Source: Bicyclus anynana
Taxonomy: Eukaryota; Arthropoda; Insecta; Lepidoptera; Nymphalidae
Reading direction: 5' to 3'
NCBI RefSeq assembly: GCF_947172395.1
Contig: NC_069105.1
Coordinates: 10,995,971 to 11,059,970 of the forward strand
DNA: 64,000 nucleotides
Part shown: piece after piece, positions 52,641-63,569 of the stretch
Layout: every line of letters starts with the position of its first letter
Numbering within the stretch: position 1 is the stretch's first letter
Notes under the pieces: model-generated
The model's input: only the letters and a program-made list of their open reading frames with translations
Databases searched by the model: none
Told to the model about the DNA's origin: nothing
Program-made: the position numbers and the translations under genes

Positions 52641-53050
52641 TATTAACGAAATATCGTAATACGTTACTACCGTCAGTGTACAGTAGGCTACTAAATGTTT
52701 AACCCGTAAATTATTTAGTTGCGTCACACGTCAGGCCTCGATGATGGATCGGGGCAATAATTGCGTCAGGTCTGACGGGCCTGCACAATTTGGCGGGGGG
52801 AGGGTTATTGATGGGGCCCCAATTTGGGGGCCGATATTGTTTTGCGTTTGAGCGTGATGTTATGGATTAAGTATGGGACTTAATCGACAAATAATATACC
52901 ACGTAAACTGAGTTTATTCAAAATCATGATCTTTGTAAATTCAAATCGAAACAAACGATTTTAAAAAGTCGTATTTGTCTATTAGTAGTGACTCTACCTA
53001 CCATCGGTTCAGGAGACTTAAAGAAGAACTGAGAAACACCCCAGAATATG
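52641..53050. other. No gene; GC-rich unique patch
   Basis: 52720-52860 (CAGGCCTCGATGATGGATCG, GGCGGGGGGAGGGTTATTGA) is the most GC-rich unique stretch nearby, containing the palindromic word GGGGCCCC. No ORF support. Confidence 0.35.
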
Positions 53051-53158
53051 TCATCATCAACAGCCGATGGACGTCCACTCTTGGACATAGGCCTCTTGCA
53101 TGGACTTCCAAACAAAACGATCTCGGGCTGTCAGCATCCAGCGGTTCCCTGCATCCCT
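53051..53158 (-). mobile_element. RTE-type LINE 3' tip
   Basis: Reversed end: TCATCATCAACAGCCGATGG, ACGTCCACTCTTGGACATAG, GCCTCTTGCATGGACTTCCA and CATCCAGCGGTTCCCTGCAT. Corresponds to SRWMLTARDRFVWKSMQE...TSIG-type ending. Confidence 0.82.
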
Positions 53159-54754
53159 CTTTTGATGTAATTGAGTACCAAAATACGTAGTTTATAGCGT
53201 TGAGTGCAAAAGAAAAGCACAGACGAACCGTTTGTAATTAAAACATACTTTTGTATTTGCGTTGTAAAAGGTAAAGTCTCAAGTTTAGTTTGAAGACTGA
53301 CAGGAAAAATGTAACAATTGGTATTATAGGTTTTCAATTTTTACCTCTGATTTTTAACAAATACTGCAATGTTGCAAGTTTGACAATCGGTTCATGGTTA
53401 TAGGAAAATGCAATATAAAAAATCGCTAAGAGAAAACTCGTGTTTTCGTACAAAAAAAAGAGAAATGTCGTGTACCCAATTATCACCCACGGTGTATATT
53501 TTTTTAAAAGTTATTTTTGAATGTTTAAAAAATTTCACGACCAATCATCATAATTTGAAATCATAATTTCTCATTTCAAGTGCAAACACACTTTGTTGAA
53601 AAAGTCGTAAATAAACATAAAAATCATAAATTTTTCTTGTCATAATCGAGATACGTCCGTGCGTGGACAGGAAGGTCATATTTTTGGCTCAGACTTTGAA
53701 AAAATAGACGAAGGAGTAGAGTTTTTTGTTATATAAGTCAGCGTTGGACTACGAGCATGCTCGTGGGTAAGAGACGAACGAAAAAGTCTATGATGGAACA
53801 CGCTTATCATGAGATGCCTATTCACTCTATACTTGAAGATATCTGTATTGTTTTAAATTGTTGGAAATGTAGAAGCCCGAAGGCACTCATTATTAGGCTT
53901 AAAAACTTCATTATTAAGCTGATGAATTTCGAACTCTTTAAATATATAAGATTTTTTTTAATTAATGTATAGGTATTTTCAGGGGAGCGTTTAGTATTTT
54001 CTATTTTAATAGTACGTACGTTGTTTGCTTAGCTGTTGCGCATACATTGAGGTCTATCATTTTCTTATAGTCTGGGATATTTTTTTAAAGAAAGCTGCCA
54101 GATTTGGACGTATGAAAATTAACACCCTGTGAAATGGGTCATAATAATGAGTAAATTTTGATTTTTATTGTTTGTTGTGCGATTATTTGGTTGTTGACTG
54201 TATTTACAGAAAATTACAATAAAAAATAATAAAAACTTCTAGCACCTAAAAATATTACTTATTATTATGACGGATAAGCTTGGCGCACATTAAGGATTTT
54301 AACCTTTGTAATCTTTAATTATTATTATCAAAATAATATTATTTTGAGATTATTTTCACAATTTACTTTGCTTTAGTTTAGGATTAAATGGGCTATCTGA
54401 AAATTGATATTTCCTAATAATGTATATAAATAAAAGTCATACCTAATAATTTTCTACCTCAGAATGTATTTCCGTAGCATAGCTGAAACAATTAATATAA
54501 ATTTTAATATTTATTTCTAATATTTTAATCACCAAATTGATTTGGGCAATAAAATATTTTGTTGGGTATCAAAATATTGATTTAAGGGGGTGCATCTATA
54601 TTTTTCTTTAAGCAAGCAATTGTATTAGCTTTAAAAGGTTAACAAAAGGTATAAATTTTACTTTTACGATTATTTTATTTTGTAAATAATGATTATTTTA
54701 AAAGAGTTTTAAGCTAGTTTTTCACAGCAAATCCTGCTTTCAAAACCGGTAGTA
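53159..54754. other. No supported gene
   Basis: AT-rich. The ORF at 53757-53972 (71 codons, basic) follows GTTATATAAGTCAGCG, a TATA-like word, but has no recognisable family and the spacing is wrong for a TATA/initiator pair. Nothing else recognised in 1.6 kb. Confidence 0.4.
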
Positions 54755-54845
54755 GTAGTGCCTCAACAAATGATTAAACTTGACATTTCAAAAGTGCTAG
54801 TCAACTTACTACTTGGAATGAATTGATTTGCATTTGAATAAAAAT
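54755..54845 (+). mobile_element. LINE 3' end fragment, 7787-8038 family
   Basis: CATTTCAAAAGTGCTAGTCA, ACTTACTACTTGGAATGAAT and TTGCATTTGAATAAAA. Confidence 0.55.
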
Positions 54846-55841
54846 ATGCCATATAATTTAACCGTTACCGTTCTTCTAATGTAGTACAGACTCAAAGTTA
54901 GAAACATCGATACATCTCGGCCCTCGGCAATTCGATTATAAATTTCGGACAACACTAATCAACACCTTCATTAACGCCATTAAATAATCCGTCATAAATC
55001 TTTGCCGCGCTATTCAAACACTTTCCAATTTAATAAGTAGCCATTCCCCTTAACGCCGAATTCGTCTGTCACATTATAAAAGAATTATGTCGTAAAAACG
55101 AACGACGAAAATCACAAAATACTAGAACATTTGTCTGACGTCAACAATGCGTCGAAACGTATCGCTGTACGTCGGAAATTAATTGCCGAAAAGACACGAT
55201 TAATTACATGTTTATCGAATTTTACGACGGTTTGTCGAGGATGACGTAATTCCGCTGTTTTCTTTTCCGATTATGTCAATCTTGATTACGCTCGGACACA
55301 TTTTACAAATTATACAAAACAGATGCTCTGTCGCATGAAAGAATAACGCCGGCGAACTGACTTTTTATTTTATAATGAAAGTATGTAAGTAATTTAACTT
55401 TAACATTCAAAAATTACAATATCTAAATATGTTCATTCAATTTGTCTTTGCTCAAGAAAAGAGCACCACAAGATGTCATAAAATAGACAGTACAATTATA
55501 TTTGGGCAAATTTTTATAAGTGGATTTTGCACCTAACACGCGTTAATTTAAATATGTACTTACTTAAAATCCAGCTGAATGTTTCACACAGATTGCAGGA
55601 ATAATGAGAGACTAAAAAAAACAAATTGTCTTTGAATTTTGTATTTTTGTAATTATCAAATCACTATATCGTTATGAACACGCCAACCCACATTGGAGCA
55701 GAGTGGTGAATATAAGCTCCGTATCCCCTCCCATATAAGGAGAGAGACCTGCCCTAGTCAGCCGTAAAATAGTTTGATAATGATGATAATCAATTGGTCC
55801 TTAATCATTCCCCGTATCTTTCTATCTATTGCTTTCTATTT
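54846..55841. other. Low-repeat block rich in ATTA/TAAT words
   Basis: 54890-55380 is free of recognised elements and unusually rich in CG dinucleotides for this window (CGTCGAAACGTATCGCTGTA, CGACGGTTTGTCGAGGATGA), with TAATTA words (CGATTAATTACATG). It looks like candidate conserved non-coding DNA, by inference only. 55700-55790 ends in TTTGATAATGATGATAATCA, a SINE B-like tail without a clear body. Confidence 0.35.
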
Positions 55842-56016
55842 ACGGTCTCCGTGGCGCAGTGGACTTACAAGACAGTGGTCCTGGGTACGATCTCCGGCTG
55901 GGCCGATTGAGGTTTTCCTAATTGGTTCAGGTCTGGCTAGTGGGAGGCTTTGGCCGTGGCTAGTTACCACCCTACCAACAAAGATTTGTAGTCAAGGACT
56001 TGTAAAGAGTATAAAA
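55842..56016 (+). mobile_element. SINE A with two internal deletions
   Basis: GGTCTCCGTGGCGCAGTGG joined directly to ACTTACAAGACAGTGGTCCT, losing the GTATGCGCGGTGG segment between the boxes. Later ACCACCCTACCAACAAAGAT is joined to TTGTAGTCAAGGACTTGTAA, losing ~130 bp of the 3' half. The remaining order is normal. Confidence 0.85.
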
Positions 56017-56525
56017 AAGAACATTCACAGCTCAGTCGATAACGCGTTTACAGTCTATTTATAAAACAATACCCTACATTTTACAGTCACCATATTATCC
56101 TATTATCAATCACTAACCCATAAACAAACTGTCACACATTCTGGGAATGTCAAAGAATACTTTCCGTGACAGACGCACTGATATGATAATCCTCTGGCTC
56201 ATCTCTTCGAGCACACTAAATTCTTAACAAAGAAAAATAACTTTTTCTTAGAAAACTACATTTCTATTTTTACTTCCCAAATACGTTATGCATTGGGGAA
56301 ATTAGTAGTATATAGTACACAACATTTTTTTTTATGTTTTAATGTGTTTGACTTTATTCTCATCTGACGATAAGTGATCACAGTGATACGCTCACACAGT
56401 AGAGTTTATTTATTCTAGTGCATCATGGCACAGACTAAATAAGTTGTAGCAGTAAACTAAATAGATTGGTAACTACCGCCAAAGTCTATCATAAGATCAG
56501 CTAGGCTATTCTGTAACGATATTTT
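56017..56525. other. No gene; one tail scrap
   Basis: Mostly unrecognised. TTTGACTTTATTCTCATCTG at ~56347 with ACGATAAGTGATCAC is a decayed reversed SINE A/LINE tail. Confidence 0.4.
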
Positions 56526-56790
56526 TATAACTCGCAAGTTCGAATTTCGAATTTACCTCTCTCTCTGTTTAACATGATACTATAGAGTGACTCACTCTAT
56601 AGTATCATGTTAAACAGAGAGACTGTTGTTATTTTTCTGTATCGTATGTTTCTGTGTGGTGTACAATAAAGTATATTTTCATTTCATTTTCATTTTCATT
56701 TAAACAGAGAGAGAGGTAAGCAAGTGAATTCATCACTATATTTCTCACTCTGAGTGAGAAATATAGTGATGAATTCACTTGCAAGTTATA
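56526..56790. mobile_element. MITE built of two perfect hairpins, split by a LINE
   Basis: Tips TATAACTCGCAAGT (56526-56539) and ACTTGCAAGTTATA (56777-56790) are inverted. Hairpin 1: 56560-56590 with 56592-56622, 31 bp perfect, 1-nt loop. Hairpin 2: 56720-56750 with 56752-56782, 31 bp perfect, 1-nt loop. A 13-bp word (TTAAACAGAGAGA) is repeated at 56610-56622 and 56700-56712 around LINE 3'-end sequence. With that piece and one copy of the word removed, hairpin 1's arms extend to 38 perfect base pairs. No transposase; superfamily unknown. Confidence 0.88.
56623..56699 (+). mobile_element. LINE 3' tip inserted in the MITE, 13-bp target duplication
   Basis: GTATCGTATGTTTCTGTGTG and GTGTACAATAAAGTATATTT match the 3' end of the 6842-7590 LINE family, then a TTTTCATTTCATTTTCATTT tail. 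Flanked by TTAAACAGAGAGA on both sides. Severely 5'-truncated (under 80 bp). Confidence 0.8.
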
Positions 56791-58253
56791 CAACACATCG
56801 TTAGAGAAAGAGAACAGATGATATTACACTTAAGCTTTAATCTGCTAAAAGGGTAAATAGACACTTGACTTGATTTTTTATTTGATAACTGCATAGGCCA
56901 AGAAAATTAAATAATTATTTAGGTGAGTCAGTAATGTGCGCTGACCTTAACCATATTTTTCATTTTGTACCAAAAATATATTTATTTGCGGAAAGAGTTT
57001 TCTACAAATAAAGAACGAAAATTTTCGAGGAAAATATCCGTGAAACAATAGCAGTATTTTACATTTCTGTCATACAATAAATCGGACGGAATGCAATTAT
57101 ACCAATATAATAAATGCGAATATCTGTTTGTTTGTGCCTTTTTCCATTTGCTTGCTAAACCAAAATAAGATTAATTAGAGTGCAAAGACCAATCTTTACT
57201 TAATTTTTCTTTAATTAGAGGAAAGATTTGTTTGTTTGCTTGCATTTAATACATAAATTTTAAATACAACGAATCAAATGATAAGTACAATGTCTGTTGT
57301 AAAAGTAATGATAATCAAATCAAACAAATTTTTTGAATTGGTCGTAAGCTTAGTTTTAAAAGCACTTTTAAGTAATCAAGTAGGTATGAAACTAAACATT
57401 AAGTGAGTCTCCTATAGCTTGGCAAGTTTGTTGGTAACACTCCCGATGGCCTGCGCGGGCCGGGGGAGGTGTAGCGATGAACGAAAAACCCACGACTGAT
57501 GCACCTCACTTCACCGCACGCACGATTTCACACCCGCGCAGTGTTTCCCCCCCGTCGCTTCCATATCATGGAAGTGTCATCAAAGAACTTGTCAAATTAT
57601 ACTGATTCTACTTAGTAGAAGATCCTACATATCTTTCTATCTATCAACAGTTGTTTTATTAAAATAAAAGAAGGCAAATAACTCTTCAGAAAATTAAATT
57701 TGTGACTGCATTTTTCTAAAAGGTTATTTCCGTGATGCTAATGCAAAGTAATTAGTCAGTCATCGGCAAATGTCGCTAACAATTAATAAGGGTTTACACA
57801 CACTAAACTGTTTTTAAAATACTTAACTAAGAGATAATTGTTCTATCGTATGTATTTTTTTTGGGCTGCTTGCTATAAAAGAAAAAGGATCTTAAAGAAA
57901 AGAAAAAGATAACTATATCGTCCGTCTGTTTTTATTATAAGTAACAAATTGAAATTGAAACAAAATTATATTCAGGTCAATAGTCCTTGAAGCTATGAAA
58001 AAATTAAACCTCTAATTGTACGTAATAAAAGTTTTTATTATTTTCGTCATGAATATATTTTAGGGTTAAATGATTTAGTGGTAGTGTAGTGTAACCCTAA
58101 CTATTTAACGACAATAGCCTGTCAACACCACTCGCCGATTGTCAACACAACAACAACAGATTCAAATTACGGAGGCGTTCGAAATTTAAACACAAGAGAT
58201 ATGTTCCATTTTTAAACATACAAGAATTCTAAATATGAAATTATAGATAAAAT
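56791..58253. other. No gene; GC-rich patch
   Basis: AT-rich except 57420-57590 (CCCGATGGCCTGCGCGGGCC, CACCGCACGCACGATTTCAC, TTTCCCCCCCGTCGCTTCC), which differs sharply from its flanks. I suspect it is part of a repeat but see no second copy. 57100-57260 has GTTTGTTTG words like Helitron 5' regions without ends. Confidence 0.4.
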
Positions 58254-58340
58254 ATTTTGTTTTGTTGATACAGTGTTTAGTGTATATTTTGTTTTCTTGA
58301 TACAGTGTTTAGTTTATATTATTAGTGTTTAGTATATAGA
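58254..58340. repeat. ~44-bp imperfect tandem repeat
   Basis: TTGATACAGTGTTTAGTGTA and TTGATACAGTGTTTAGTTTA are successive copies, followed by a third partial (TTAGTGTTTAGTATATAG). Confidence 0.85.
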
Positions 58341-58451
58341 GTAGGTAGACCCTAAAATGTTATCTAAACATTTCCCAATTGACATTATAATTTTTTAACG
58401 AAGGGTTTTACGGAATGCGAAAAATGCGGCTGTTATTGATTTGATGTTATT

Positions 58452-58776
58452 ATTTTTTTTTATTCTTTACAAGTTAGCCCTTGACTACAATCTCACCTGA
58501 TGGTAAGTGATGATGCAGTCTAAGATGGAAGCGGGCTAACTTGTTAGGAGGAGGATGAAAATCCACACCCCTTTCGGTTTCTACACGGCATCGTACCGGA
58601 ACGCTAAATCGCTTGGCGGTACGTCTTTGCCGGTAGGGTGGTAACTAGCCACGGCCGAAGCCTTCCACCAGCCAGACCTGGACTAATTAAGAAAATCTCA
58701 ATATGCCCAGCCGGGGATCGAACCCGGGACCTCCGTTTTGTAAATCCACCGCGCATACCACTGCGCCACGGAGGCC
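58452..58776 (-). mobile_element. SINE A, full length
   Basis: Reversed tail CTTTACAAGTTAGCCCTTGA to reversed head CACTGCGCCACGGAGGCC, with GGGGATCGAACCCGGGACCT (B box reversed). About 325 bp and one of the least diverged copies, so possibly a recent insertion. Confidence 0.93.
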
Positions 58777-58825
58777 GTAAAATGTTAATTCCATAGCTAA
58801 TTTTTTCTTGGTATTGATTACAAGT

Positions 58826-59064
58826 AGAGCCGTGATAGCCCAGTATAAATGACATCTGCTTCCGATTCCGAAGGGTGTGGATTCGAATCCAGTCCAGGGC
58901 ATGCATCTCCAACTTTTCAGTTGTATGCATTTTAAAAAATTAAATATCACGTGTCTCAAACGGTGAAGGAAAAAACATCGTAAGGAAACCTGCATACCAG
59001 AGAATTTTCTTAATTATCTGCGTGTGTGAAGTCTGCCAATCCGCATTGGGCCAACGTGGTGGAC
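58826..59064 (+). mobile_element. SINE B, left arm of a convergent pair
   Basis: AGAGCCGTGATAGCCCAGTA, GGATTCGAATCCAGTCCAGG, TTAAATATCACGTGTCTCAA, ACCTGCATACCAGAGAATTT and GGGCCAACGTGGTGGACGAG. It lacks its last ~60 bp and is joined at ~59065 to an inverted copy. Confidence 0.92.
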
Positions 59065-59065
59065 G

Positions 59066-59352
59066 AGTCGATGAGCACGAGTCTCATCTCAGAATAAGAG
59101 GTTTAGGTTAATAGTTCACCACGCTGGCCTAATGCGGATTGGCAGACTTCACACACGTATTCGACTTTGACATTCTCAAGCATATGGGCTTACTCACGAT
59201 TTTTTTCCTTCACCGTATGATAGGAGACACGTGATATTTAATTCCTTAAAATGCACATAACTGAAAAGTGCATAACTGCATACCCCGAACCGGATTCGAA
59301 CCTACGCCCTCCGAATCGAAGGCAGAGGTCATATCCATTGAGTTATAACAGT
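59066..59352 (-). mobile_element. SINE B, right arm of a convergent pair
   Basis: Reversed end ATGAGCACGAGTCTCATCTC, GGCAGACTTCACACACG, GAGACACGTGATATTTAATT and CCGGATTCGAACCTACGCCC to the reversed head. With 58826-59064 it forms an imperfect ~230-bp inverted repeat with a short spacer. Confidence 0.92.
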
Positions 59353-59597
59353 ATAATTATCATAGATATGGGTAATTAAGTTTATTTTTGCAAACATAAT
59401 TCTTAATTAACAGTTCGGATAATTAATTTGGAATGTAAATGGAATGTATGATAGCATTGTGTGGAATACCAAGCGGTGTAAAAACAGCGAACGATCTTTT
59501 GTTACGACCGCCAATTTCCAAAAGAAATACTTAACCGTAATTTATGTAAATTCCATCCAAAATGATAACGCGCATGAATACAGAGTGTTTTAAATTG

Positions 59598-59793
59598 TCT
59601 ATACTAATATTATAAAGCTGAAGAGTTTGTTTGTTTGATTGAACGCGCAAATCTCAGGAACTACTGGTCCGATTTGAAAAAATCTTTCAGTGTTAGATAG
59701 ACCATTTATCGAGGAAGGCTATAGGCTATATAATGTCTACATATTCTTATGAGAACGGGAACCACGTGGGTTAAACCGCGCAGCGTCAGCTAG
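59598..59793 (+). mobile_element. H1 Helitron-like element, full length (196 bp)
   Basis: TCTATACTAATATTATAAAG start, GAACGCGCAAATCTCAGGAA, CTGGTCCGATTTGAAAAAAT, GAACGGGAACCACGTGGGTT and CGCGCAGCGTCAGCTAG end, T following. Same length as 12441-12636. Confidence 0.92.
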
Positions 59794-59828
59794 TTAATTA
59801 TAAAATGAATTGTGGGTGAATAAACCAC

Positions 59829-60967
59829 CAGCAGGGCTAGCACGGGCAAGGGAGAAATTTATCCACGGGGAGAGGATAAAACGTTTATCCCCCACACTCG
59901 TTTTATCCACTCACCGCGCATGGGCACGTCGGTGGATATAATATCCCCGGTGGATAAACGGAGGGAAAGACTTGCCAACCCATTTGTATATATCTTATAA
60001 ATTGGCATTAGGTATATTAATAGTCCGAAATAAACGTAAATTTGATAATATTTGGTTTTTTTGTGCATATTATTTATCTGTTTTCTGTTGGCATTGTTTT
60101 GTTTGGTGATTGTTTTTTGCGGTGGTTTGTAGTAGGTATCTATAGTATCTATCATACTAGCGGACCCGGTCAAGCTTCGTTTTGACATAAGTGCACTTGT
60201 TCTCTATCCCTACTCTACCCTTCTTTACCTCTACCCCTACCCTACCCCTGCCCTACCCCTACCCTACCCCTGCCCTACCCTACCCCTACCCTACCCCACC
60301 CCTACAACACCCCTACCCCACCCCTACCCCACCCCTACCCCGCCCCTAACCCCCCCCCCTCCCCCTCCCCCACCCTACGTCCCCCTACCCCCCACCCCCC
60401 CTACACCACCCCTACCCCACCCCTACCCCACCCCTACCCCACCCCTACCCCAACCCTACCCCGCCCCTAACCCCTCCCCCTCCCCCCTCCCCCACCCCTA
60501 CACCAACCCTCCCCCACCCTTCCCCCACCCCCACCCCGCCTACCCCACCCCTACCCCACCCCTACCCCACCCCTACCCTACTCCACCCCTACCCCACCCC
60601 TACCCCACCCCTACCCCACCCCCACCCCTACCCCACCCCTACCTTACCCCTACCCTACCCCATATTGCGAAGCAATTGTTAAAGACCAAAACATGCGAGA
60701 CATAATTGTTTTTTTAAGTAAAGTTTTATCCCCACATCAACTTCACAGGGATAAATTTATCGCGTTTAAATGTCAAAAGTCCCAAAGTATATCATTTTAT
60801 CCACTCCATATGCCATAGTCGAGGAAAAGATCTCCACGCGTAATGTCAATCGGGGATTAATTTGTCTTTCCCTTGTGGCCATGCTATGACGGGTGGATTT
60901 ATATCCTTAGTCAGTGGATATAATGGGTGGATAAAAATTTTATCCCTTGCCCATGCTAGCCCGGCAG
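59829..60967. mobile_element. TIR DNA transposon (~1.1 kb, non-autonomous)
   Basis: The left tip (CAGGGCTAGCACGGGCAAGG at 59832) and reversed right tip (CGGGCTAGCATGGGCAAGGG) match at 21 of 24 bases when extended to 59829 and 60967. Subterminal regions on both sides hold many TTATCC / GGATAA words (GTGGATAAACGGAGGGAAAG; GTGGATATAATGGGTGGATA), possible binding sites. The CAGGGC-type tip recalls hAT elements, but an 8-bp target duplication is not evident. No transposase. It contains a Helitron 3' end with a C-rich array. Confidence 0.65.
60158..60662 (-). mobile_element. Helitron-like 3' end with large CCCTA/CCCCACCCCTA array
   Basis: CTAG at ~60159 followed by CGGACCCGGTCAAGCTTCGT, a distinct Helitron 3' end, then from ~60211 to 60662 about 450 bp of CCCTACCCCACCCCTA-type repeats with almost no G on this strand. 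No matching 5' TC end is evident on the right. The minus strand is a long run of spaced G-tracts. Array length is likely prone to assembly error. Confidence 0.75.
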
Positions 60968-62699
60968 ATCAAACAAAAGCTATTGTTTTCTGAAGGTAAA
61001 AAAGGTTTTTTTTAATTTATCATGTCCTTTCTTTTGTTAGATTAAAACATGTTTTTAACAAGTAAAAACTATATTTTATTAAGCTAAATTGATTAACTTT
61101 ACTTAATCAAAAGATTATTTCAATAAAATGTTTGAATTTTGTATAACTAGAGGACGCCCGCCTTTTAAGTATAGATATGGATTTATTGTCTTAAAACTTA
61201 CATATACAATATTTTTATCAAAAATTTACTAAACAAATTGGTTCGTGTCCTCCTTGCATTCCTTCTCACATTTATTTTTAAATAACTATTTTTTTGAATA
61301 AAAATCACCTAATAAATTGCTACGTGATTCATTGATATGTTAAGCGATTTATTTTTCATTTAAAATAAAGTGATTAATCTGCTTACTCTATCAATTATTA
61401 ATACATCCTGTATATGGAAATAATTATACATCGCAACGTGAGAATTAAAGGATTTATAGGACGTATAATTAAATAGAAAGGCAACCTATAACCAGCTATA
61501 ACTATTGTCGTGTTCGCTAATTTTCTTATAAATTTCTGTGTGTCATTTATGTGAATTCTTTTGTAAAACGCGGATATAAATTATTAGCAGTTTGAAATGC
61601 ACGATTAGGAAGATTTATGGAAAATTTTCGAACAATAATGCCTTGTTTATACGACGCAAGTTCAAACCATTCGTTTTGAATTGTGTAACTTTTGCTAGGA
61701 TCACGCTATCGAAGATCACTTTACGTGACAGGCGCCTTGACGTAATATTTCTCTAGATTTTGAACACAGCTTATTCTTTAACAGTGTAATATATTTTCTC
61801 AGTAAAATCTGAGAAAAAAAACATTATGTACAATTATGAGTATTAGGTAGGTACTTAATTTTAGATCTTGCTGCTATTGGTCGACGTTATAAATTATTAT
61901 TATCTTTTTATCAATCTGAGTCTATAGTCGTTGGCGCATGCTAGATGTGCAGTGTATGCCTTACATGGGTCAACGACAATATCTCGTGAAGAGAAAAAGC
62001 ATGTTGTCGCATAATAACGACAGAATAGAAAATACATTTTCATTGCAGTGGTATTAGACATTGTCGAGCAATAAGTTGGTTTTTTCTCTTAAATATTTTC
62101 TCTTTAAGAGATAGTTCGTAGTGCACGGCGTAGGCCTACGGGTCAGTAACTTGTTCAGTGTAAGCAAGGCTTAAATGGAAAAGGCCATTGTCGCGCACGC
62201 TAATTTCGTGTATAAATAACTGAGTAGCATTTATTAGAATTCCGAGAATGGTTTATTGTTACGAGGTACTTGCGCGTTAAGTTGGCTTTTATTCTCTAAT
62301 GAAAACCGTTGAATATCGATGCGTCCGGTTAAATTTTATTAACACTATTTCTATTCCTCGGAATCACATTTATCTAGATACCCCGAGCATAACTGTGCCC
62401 TCTGGTCACTTTTTTTATAATCGAAAATCAATACAATACAAATAAATTTCCGTAACTCCAACTACATTCGTCGCAGTTTGTAAAACAAACTGGTACATTG
62501 TAATGTCGTTAACACTCGTAAAAATGTCCTCGCAATAAAACATCAGCTTATTGTTTGAATAAACAATAGTTGAGTGTCAAAAAAGTGTAGAATAGATCAC
62601 ATAGTGACATAGCGACCGATGTGTGACGACATAGAACAAGAAATAAATACAGATGGTTTATGTACGTAAGGTTTATAAAGACACTATTGATGTTTAATA
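60968..62699. other. No gene; low-repeat sequence
   Basis: A scrap of Helitron 3' end (CTAGAGGACGCCCG) at 61147; otherwise no recognised element for 1.7 kb. 61480-62640 is CG-richer than the AT-rich repeats and unique here. Candidate conserved non-coding DNA by exclusion only. Confidence 0.4.
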
Positions 62700-62762
62700 A
62701 TTTAGCATCCGGTGAGATTGTAGTCAAGGGCTAGCTTGTAAAGAATAAAAAAAAAAAAAACT
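62700..62762 (+). mobile_element. SINE A/LINE tail fragment
   Basis: GCATCCGGTGAGATTGTAGT, CAAGGGCTAGCTTGTAAAGA and a 14-base A-run: only the last ~60 bp. Good preservation suggests recent, extremely 5'-truncated retroposition. Confidence 0.85.
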
Positions 62763-63569
62763 TTGCTTTGACCATAATGAGCCAGGGTCCAGCCTCTTTC
62801 CTTACAGGAACTAAACTAACCACGGTACTTCTTCTTTCCTGGGCCTTTTCCGCACTTCGCCACTAGGGTTGCCCGTTGTACTTAGGTTAGGAGTGTTTGC
62901 TGGGGATCCAATGTTTGCTGCGCGTTGTTCAGATACACCTCTGCATCTAAGCATAACATGCATACATACGAGGCATCAAAATTTATTAACAAAATAAACA
63001 AATGTCTTATTTTGATTGCTTTATTTTGATTTGTTTGAATTATGTCTTAATATTTTCTTAAGTGTCCGAATTTTCGAATTGTATATCTATTGATTTATTT
63101 ATTTTATTTCATCCATAATGTTGCCATAGTTTTAATAATAGTCCCATCCATAAAATTATCTTCGATTTAGATTAAGTTAATTTTTTATTTAAATTTTAAC
63201 AACAGAGTCTCGATCCTCCATTACAATAATTGGTAGATAAATCAAGTAATAATGTATTTTTGTTTAATTAACTTTTAACGAAAATATGGAGTATCAAGGC
63301 CTCAAAACGAATTGATTGTACAACCTTCTTCATTCCATATAGGTTAAACGATATAAAGGAACAATTAAGACGGAAGCTTTATCCAATGAAGAAACAATGC
63401 ATAGTATTTATTATCATTAATTTTTGTTGGAAATGAGACCGACCGGATTGTCTTTTTTTTTTGGTGATTTTTTTTGGTGTTTTTGGTGATTAACCATGTA
63501 CGCAGGAGATATTATAGTGCACAATGGTGTGCGCAAGCACAGGTGCACTCTCTATTCCCTCACTTTTAT
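62763..63569. other. No gene seen
   Basis: 62780-62960 (GGCCTTTTCCGCACTTCGCC, AGGGTTGCCCGTTGTACTTA) is GC-balanced and looks like part of an unrecognised repeat; the rest is AT-rich. Confidence 0.4.

Noticed and set aside
53757..53972. 71-codon ORF after a TATATAAG word
   Set aside because: No family similarity; the TATA-like word is too close to a putative initiator and such words are frequent here.
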